Assembly: GCF_009184865.1 (NCBI RefSeq) | Contig: NZ_CP045096.1 | Coordinates: 9,362,001 to 9,426,000 of the forward strand | Direction: 5' to 3' | Source of the DNA: Streptomyces phaeolivaceus | Lineage (GTDB): Bacteria; Actinomycetota; Actinomycetes; Streptomycetales; Streptomycetaceae | DNA length: 64,000 nt | Shown here: one piece after another, positions 59,608 to 64,000 of the stretch | How positions within the stretch are numbered: position 1 is the first letter of the stretch | Layout of the letters: every line of letters begins with the position of its first letter | The notes under the pieces: generated by a model | Database searches by the model: none | Seen by the model: the letters and a program-made list of their open reading frames with translations, nothing else | Told to the model about the DNA's origin: nothing | Translations under genes and position numbers: made by a program

Positions 59608-60798
59608 CTAACGGATCGCGCTGCGGCCCACGACCGTGCCCGCGCGGTCGACGCAGATGACGTCGACCGCGACGGGCGCGCCCCGCAGCACGGCCAGGGC
59701 CTCGTCACGGGCCACGGTCGCCACCAGATCGCCGAGCGGCACCCCGGCCGCCGCGCACAGCTGGAGCGCGGCGAGCCCGGTGTTGGCGCCCGCGACCTCG
59801 GCGGCCAGGGCCTCGTCCGCGCCGCCGCGCCGGGCCAGCTCGGCGAGGAAGCCCTTGTCGACCTGGGAGCGCGCGGAGTGCAGATCGAGATGCCCGGCGG
59901 CCAGCTTGGACAGCTTGGCGAAGCCGCCGCAGATGGTCAGCCGGTCGACGGGGTGGCGGCGCACGTACTTGAGGACCGCGCCCGCGAAGTCGCCCATGTC
60001 GAGCAGCGCGTCCTCGGGCAGTTCGTACTCGGCGACGACGGTCTTCTCGGACGTCGACCCCGTGCACCCGGCGAGATGCGTGCGCCCGGCCGCCCGCGCC
60101 ACGTCCACGCCCCGCCGGATGGAGTCGATCCACGCCGAGCAGGAGTACGGGACGACGATCCCTGTCGTCCCGAGGATGGACAGACCGCCGAGGATGCCCA
60201 GCCGCGGGTTCCAGGTGGAGCGGGCGATCTCCTCGCCGTGGTCGACGGAGAGGGTGATCTCGACATCGCCGGTGCCGCCGTGCCGGGCGGCGACCTCGGC
60301 GACATGGTCCCGCATCATCTGCCGGGGGACCGGGTTCACCGCCGGTTCGCCGACCGGCAGGGGCAGGCCCGGACGGGTGATTGTCCCGACACCCGGGCCC
60401 GCCCGGAACACCACCCCGGCCCCGGCGGGCAGCCGCCGCACCGTGGACCGGACCAGCGCGCCGTGCGTGACGTCCGGGTCGTCGCCCGCGTCCTTCACGA
60501 TGCCCGCCATCGCGCTCTCGGCGGTCAGCTTCTCGGCCGCGAGCGCGAAGGACGGGGTCTGTCCCTTCGGCAGGGTGATGGTCACCGGGTCCGGGAACTC
60601 GCCGGTCAGCAGCGCGGTGTACGCGGCCGTCGTCGCGGCGGTCGCACAGGCACCGGTCGTCCAGCCGTGCCGCAGACCTGTGTGCTTGAGTTGGGCGGCA
60701 CGACCACCCTTGGCCTCGCCGGCACCCTGCGCGCCACCGCCGTCCTTCGGCTCACCGCCGTCTTTCGGCTCACCGCCGTCTTTCGCCGTACCGCTCAT
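59608..60798 (-). CDS. cbiD: Cobalt-precorrin-5B C1-methyltransferase CbiD
   Basis: 396 residues: GLRHGWTTGACATAATTAAY, VTITLPKGQTPSF, SVDHGEEIARSTWNPRLGIL, GGLSILGTTGIVVPYSCSAWIDSIRRGVD without gaps across conserved CbiD segments, and CGGFAKLSKLAAGH. The N-terminal 35 residues are a Lys-Asp-Gly-Gly-Glu-Pro repeat from three 18-base units (60736-60789). ATG at 60798, divergent from cobK by 18 bases. It performs the C1 methylation that CobF does in the classical aerobic route. Confidence 0.93.
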   Translation of the reverse strand: MSGTAKDGGEPKDGGEPKDGGGAQGAGEAKGGRAAQLKHTGLRHGWTTGACATAATTAAYTALLTGEFPDPVTITLPKGQTPSFALAAEKLTAESAMAGIVKDAGDDPDVTHGALVRSTVRRLPAGAGVVFRAGPGVGTITRPGLPLPVGEPAVNPVPRQMMRDHVAEVAARHGGTGDVEITLSVDHGEEIARSTWNPRLGILGGLSILGTTGIVVPYSCSAWIDSIRRGVDVARAAGRTHLAGCTGSTSEKTVVAEYELPEDALLDMGDFAGAVLKYVRRHPVDRLTICGGFAKLSKLAAGHLDLHSARSQVDKGFLAELARRGGADEALAAEVAGANTGLAALQLCAAAGVPLGDLVATVARDEALAVLRGAPVAVDVICVDRAGTVVGRSAIR

Positions 60799-60816
60799 GA
60801 ACGGACCCGTACTTCC

Positions 60817-61587
60817 ATGCACGTACTGATACTCGGCGGAACCACGGAGGCCCGCCGCCTCGCCGAGCTGCTGCACGGCACCCCCGGCCTGCGGCTGACC
60901 AGCTCCCTCGCCGGACGGGTCGCCAGCCCCCGGCTGCCCCCGGGCGAGGTGCGCGTCGGCGGCTTCGGCGGGGCCGAGGGGCTGACCGCCTGGCTGCGCG
61001 AGCACGGGGTGGACGCGCTCATCGACGCCACCCATCCTTTCGCCGGGACCATGAGTTTCCACGCGGCACGGGCTGCCGCCACCTCCCATGTTCCCCTGCT
61101 CGCGCTGCGCCGCCCCGGCTGGGCCCCGGCCCCCGGCGACCACTGGCACGACGTCGGCTCACTGGACGAGGCCGCGCGCCTGCTGCCCACGCTGGGCCGA
61201 CGCGTGTTCCTCACCACCGGACGGATGGGTCTGGCCGCCTTCGCCGCCCTGGACGACCTGTGGTTCCTCGTACGGTCCGTCGACGCGCCCGAGGCCCCGC
61301 ACCCGGCCCGGATGGAGGTGCTGCTCGACCGGGGCCCCTTCACCCTCGCGGGGGAACGGGAACTGCTCCGCCGCCACCGCGTGGACGTCCTCGTCACGAA
61401 GGACAGCGGGGGAGCCGCCACCGCGCCGAAGCTGACCGCCGCGAGGGAGGCCGGGGTGCCCGTAGTCGTCGTACGCAGACCACCCGTCCCCGAGGGCGTC
61501 ACCGTGGTGCCGGACCCGCAGGCGGCGGCCCACTGGGTCGAGGAGCTGCTCACCGCCCGGCCCCGCCCCGCTCACCCCTCCGGATAG
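60817..61587 (+). CDS. cobK: Precorrin-6A reductase
   Basis: 256 residues: HVLILGGTTEARRLAELL (NADPH Rossmann start), SSLAGRVASPRLPPGEVRVGGFG, LIDATHPFA, RVFLTTGRMGLAAF and LVTKDSGGAATAPKLTAAREA. Reduces precorrin-6A to 6B. ATG at 60817. The only biosynthetic gene on this strand in this part; its 3' end overlaps cobIJ convergently by 16 bases. Confidence 0.93.
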   Translation: MHVLILGGTTEARRLAELLHGTPGLRLTSSLAGRVASPRLPPGEVRVGGFGGAEGLTAWLREHGVDALIDATHPFAGTMSFHAARAAATSHVPLLALRRPGWAPAPGDHWHDVGSLDEAARLLPTLGRRVFLTTGRMGLAAFAALDDLWFLVRSVDAPEAPHPARMEVLLDRGPFTLAGERELLRRHRVDVLVTKDSGGAATAPKLTAAREAGVPVVVVRRPPVPEGVTVVPDPQAAAHWVEELLTARPRPAHPSG

Positions 61588-63107
61588 CGCCGCGGCGTCC
61601 AGACGATCTCCTCGCCGTCGCCGCGCCGTACCACCCGGGTCTGCGAGGAACCGATCAGCAGGATCGTGCGCATGTCGACCTCGGCGGGGTCCAGGTTGGC
61701 CAGCCGGACGATCCGTACGCGCTCGTCGGAGCCGCCCACGTCCCGCGCGACCACGACCGGGGTCTCCGGCGCCCGGTGCTCCAACAGCAGGTCACGCGCC
61801 TTGCCCACCTGCCAGGTGCGGCTGCGCGACCCGGGGTTGTACAGGGCCAGCACCAGGTCCGCCGAGGCCGCCGCGCGCAGCCGCTCGGCGATGACCTCCC
61901 AGGGCTTGAGCCGGTCGGAGAGGGAGAGCGTGGCGTAGTCGTGGCCGAGGGGGGCGCCCGCACGGGCGGCGGCGGCATTGGCGGCGGTCACCCCCGGCAG
62001 CACCCGCACCGGGACGTCCGCGTACTCCTCCTGCGCGGCGACCTCCAGCACGGCCGTCGCCATGGCGAAGACCCCCGGGTCGCCGCCGGAGACGACCGCG
62101 ACCCGCCGCCCGCGCCGGGCCAGATCGAGGGCGAACTCGGCGCGCTCCGACTCGACCCGGTTGTCCGAGCCGTGCCGGACCTGCCCCGCCCGCCGCGGCA
62201 CCCGGTCCAGATAGGTGGTGTAGCCGACCAGGTCGTCGGCGGCGGCCAGCGCGCCCCGCGACTCGGGCGTCAGCCACAGCGGACCGGCCGGACCGGTACC
62301 GACCACCACGACCTCACCCCGCTCCCGCGCCTCGGGCCGTTCGGCGTCGACCTGGCTGGGCAGCACGGCCACCGCGAAGTACGGCACCGACTCCGCGTCC
62401 ACGTCCGCCAGTTCGGCGATCCGCTCCCCGGCCATGGTGGCCCGCTCGACATAGCGGGCCTCGTCGAGCCGCCCCGCCCCCTCCAGCGCGCTCCGCACCT
62501 TGGTGAAGGTCCGCCCCAGCTTCATCACCACGGCCACGTCCGTCGCGGCGAGGCGTGCGGTCAGCTCCTCCTCGGGCAGGGTGCCCGGCAGGATCGTCAG
62601 CACCTCCTCGCCCTCGACGAGCGGGGTGCCGAGACGGGCCGCGGCGGCGGACACGGACGTGACCCCGGGGACGACCTCGGTGTCGTAGCGGTCCACGAGC
62701 CGCTTGTGCATATGCATGTACGAGCCGTAGAAGAGCGGGTCGCCCTCCGCGAGGACCGCGACCGTGCGCCCCGCGTCGAGATGCGCCGCCAGCCGGGCCG
62801 ACGCCTGCGCGTAGAACTCCTCCATCGCGCCCTTGTAGCCGCCCGGATGATCGGTGGTCTCCGTCGTCAGCGGATACATCAGCCGCTCCTCGATCTGGTC
62901 GGCGCGCAGATGCTTCGCCGCGATCGAGCGGGCGATGGAACGGCCGTGCCGGGCACAGTGATACGCGATCACATCCGCCCCGGAGATCACCTCGACGGCC
63001 CGCACGGTCATCAGGGACGGGTCACCGGGGCCGAGCCCCACCCCGTACAGCTTGCCGCGCACCGGCTTCTCGCCCACTGTCCCGCCGTTCACTGTCCCGC
63101 CGTTCAC
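61572..63107 (-). CDS. cobIJ: Precorrin-2 C20-/precorrin-3B C17-methyltransferase fusion
   Basis: 511 residues, two tetrapyrrole methylases in one chain. CobI part (about 15-250): [38 protein letters not shown] and [20 protein letters not shown]. CobJ part (about 265-505): [59 protein letters not shown] and [20 protein letters not shown] start at 63107 overlaps the cobH stop. Two identical 15-base repeats lie at 63075-63104, over the start codons. Confidence 0.95.
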   Translation of the reverse strand: MNGGTVNGGTVGEKPVRGKLYGVGLGPGDPSLMTVRAVEVISGADVIAYHCARHGRSIARSIAAKHLRADQIEERLMYPLTTETTDHPGGYKGAMEEFYAQASARLAAHLDAGRTVAVLAEGDPLFYGSYMHMHKRLVDRYDTEVVPGVTSVSAAAARLGTPLVEGEEVLTILPGTLPEEELTARLAATDVAVVMKLGRTFTKVRSALEGAGRLDEARYVERATMAGERIAELADVDAESVPYFAVAVLPSQVDAERPEARERGEVVVVGTGPAGPLWLTPESRGALAAADDLVGYTTYLDRVPRRAGQVRHGSDNRVESERAEFALDLARRGRRVAVVSGGDPGVFAMATAVLEVAAQEEYADVPVRVLPGVTAANAAAARAGAPLGHDYATLSLSDRLKPWEVIAERLRAAASADLVLALYNPGSRSRTWQVGKARDLLLEHRAPETPVVVARDVGGSDERVRIVRLANLDPAEVDMRTILLIGSSQTRVVRRGDGEEIVWTPRRYPEG

Positions 63108-63817
63108 TCTTCCTCACTCGCGATCGCGTTGAGCGCGGCGGCGGCGATGGCACTTCCGCCGCGACGGCCGCGTACGACGATGTGGTCCAGGCCCGACGGA
63201 TGCGCGGCCAGCGCGTCCTTGGACTCGGCTGCGCCGACGAACCCGACCGGCACCCCGATGACGACGGCGGGCCGGGGCGCGCCCTCGTCGATCATCTCCA
63301 GCAGCCGGAACAGCGCGGTCGGCGCGTTGCCGACGGCCACGACCGAGCCCTCCAGCCGGTCCCGCCACAGCTCCAGGGCGGCGGCGCTGCGGGTGGTGCC
63401 CAGCTTCGCCGCCAGCTCGGGGACGGCCGGGTCGGAGAGCGTGCACAGCACGTCGTTGTCGGCGGGCAGCCGCTTGCGGGTCACCCCGCTGGCCACCATC
63501 CGCACATCCGTGAAGATGGGCGCCCCGGCGCGCAGGGCCGCACGGGCGCGGGCCACCGCGTCGGGCGTGTACACCAGGTCCCGTACGAGGTCGACCATTC
63601 CGCAGGCGTGGATCATCCGGACCGCGACCTGGCTGACATCGGCGGGCAGCGCCGCGAGGTCCGCCTCCGCGCGGATGGTGGCGAAGGACTGCCGGTAGAT
63701 CGCCGGGCCGTCCTTCTCGTACTGGTAGTCGTACGTGGTCACGGTGGTCTTCTCGCTGCTCTCGGTCGTCTTCGTACGGGTGTTGTTCACAAGGGTCATG
63801 AGGTTCGTGCGGCTCAT
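63104..63817 (-). CDS. cobH: Precorrin-8X methylmutase
   Basis: 237 residues. [35 protein letters not shown] (catalytic His), [33 protein letters not shown] and [14 protein letters not shown]. Moves the C11 methyl to C12 to give hydrogenobyrinate. The first 30 residues are Thr-rich and beyond the usual start. ATG at 63817 overlaps the cobG stop (ATGA). Confidence 0.95.
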   Translation of the reverse strand: MSRTNLMTLVNNTRTKTTESSEKTTVTTYDYQYEKDGPAIYRQSFATIRAEADLAALPADVSQVAVRMIHACGMVDLVRDLVYTPDAVARARAALRAGAPIFTDVRMVASGVTRKRLPADNDVLCTLSDPAVPELAAKLGTTRSAAALELWRDRLEGSVVAVGNAPTALFRLLEMIDEGAPRPAVVIGVPVGFVGAAESKDALAAHPSGLDHIVVRGRRGGSAIAAAALNAIASEEE

Positions 63818-64000
63818 GAGGTGATCGCCGCCAGGGCGGTGGCGAGCCGACCGGGGTCGGCCATGTGTGTGGTGCGGGGTTCGTGCGCGGTGCTGGTGCT
63901 GGTGCTGGTGCGGGTCAGGTCGTAGCCGCCGCCCGGCACGGCCACCACGTCGATCCGTTCGCCGCGCGGGTGGCCGCAGCGCCGCTCGCAGCCGGACCAG
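63814..64000 (-). CDS. cobG: Precorrin-3B synthase CobG, C-terminal end (partial)
   Basis: The last 61 codons are visible: [20 protein letters not shown], then [15 protein letters not shown] and a short tail to TGA 63814. CERRCG with the upstream context is the Fe-S ligand region of the sulfite-reductase-like CobG. A short Thr-Ser repeat lies near the end. Start lies beyond the window. CobG uses O2 to prepare ring contraction. Confidence 0.82.
   Translation of the reverse strand, partial: WSGCERRCGHPRGERIDVVAVPGGGYDLTRTSTSTSTAHEPRTTHMADPGRLATALAAITS

Noticed and set aside
1..64000. tRNA, rRNA, CRISPR arrays or a replication origin
   Set aside because: No cloverleaf with conserved TTCGAATC-type arm, no rRNA, no regular spaced repeats and no DnaA-box cluster were recognised by eye.

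Overview
The window reads as a chromosomal segment of a Streptomyces-like actinomycete. The DNA is very GC-rich, with strong G/C preference at third codon positions and many GTG starts. It carries the ergothioneine operon egtABCD, a mycothiol-dependent isomerase family protein, TAT-exported glycoside hydrolases, HSL and SGNH esterases and an actinobacterial cobalamin pathway. I found no tRNA, rRNA or CRISPR array.

Layout. 0-3.5 kb: the end of one histidine kinase, a second kinase whose last codons are fused to an inverted SGNH-lipase fragment, a MarR regulator with three palindromic operator-like sites, and an orphan response regulator. 3.8-11 kb: a compact oxidative operon of P450, 3Fe-4S ferredoxin, ferredoxin reductase, SDR, Baeyer-Villiger monooxygenase and SMP-30-type lactonase, ordered like a camphor-style route for a cyclic terpenoid or ketone. 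11-12.7 kb: remains of a gallate/4-oxalomesaconate operon in which only the aldolase is intact. 12.7-16.5 kb: HSL esterase with a divergent MarR paralogue, an NDH-2-like flavoprotein, a HAD phosphatase and dodecin. 16.8-21.2 kb: egtABCD on the minus strand. 21.5-24.8 kb: PARG-like macrodomain protein, PemK-like protein, flotillin and a short NfeD-like protein. 24.9-29.2 kb: frameshifted amidase, LacI regulator, frameshifted pobA. 29.2-38 kb: thioredoxin, a disulfide oxidoreductase, peptide deformylase, a PepSY membrane protein, a MarR pair, pirin, a truncated MDR oxidoreductase, a DUF2218 protein and a 2-hydroxyacid dehydrogenase. 38-48.9 kb: a decayed metal-handling block (copper P-type ATPase with two frameshifts, PCuAC chaperone with a nonsense codon, and an Fe3+/B12-type ABC transporter) whose permease is split by a 4.5-kb accessory insert. 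48.9-54.2 kb: polysaccharide-degradation genes (GH97, GH95-like, lyase-like). 54.3-64 kb: cobalamin synthesis (cobL, cobM, cbiD, cobK, cobIJ, cobH, cobG), with a cobalamin riboswitch upstream of btuCDF-type uptake genes.

Two themes cut across these blocks. First, gene decay is unusually dense: I see deletion joints near 1.35, 11.08, 12.3 and 36.4 kb (a further possible one near 41.5 kb), single-base frameshifts in the amidase, pobA and twice in the copper ATPase, a nonsense codon in the copper chaperone, and a split permease. Sequencing error could explain the single-base shifts but not the deletion joints. Second, the region is full of short, mostly in-frame tandem repeats and of a dispersed long palindrome (at least three full copies and one half copy) between or at the ends of genes.

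The most interesting functional unit is the P450-to-lactonase operon. The best regulatory signals are the MarR-type palindromes, the paired TTCAAATTTGAA sites near 36.95 kb and the cobalamin riboswitch.
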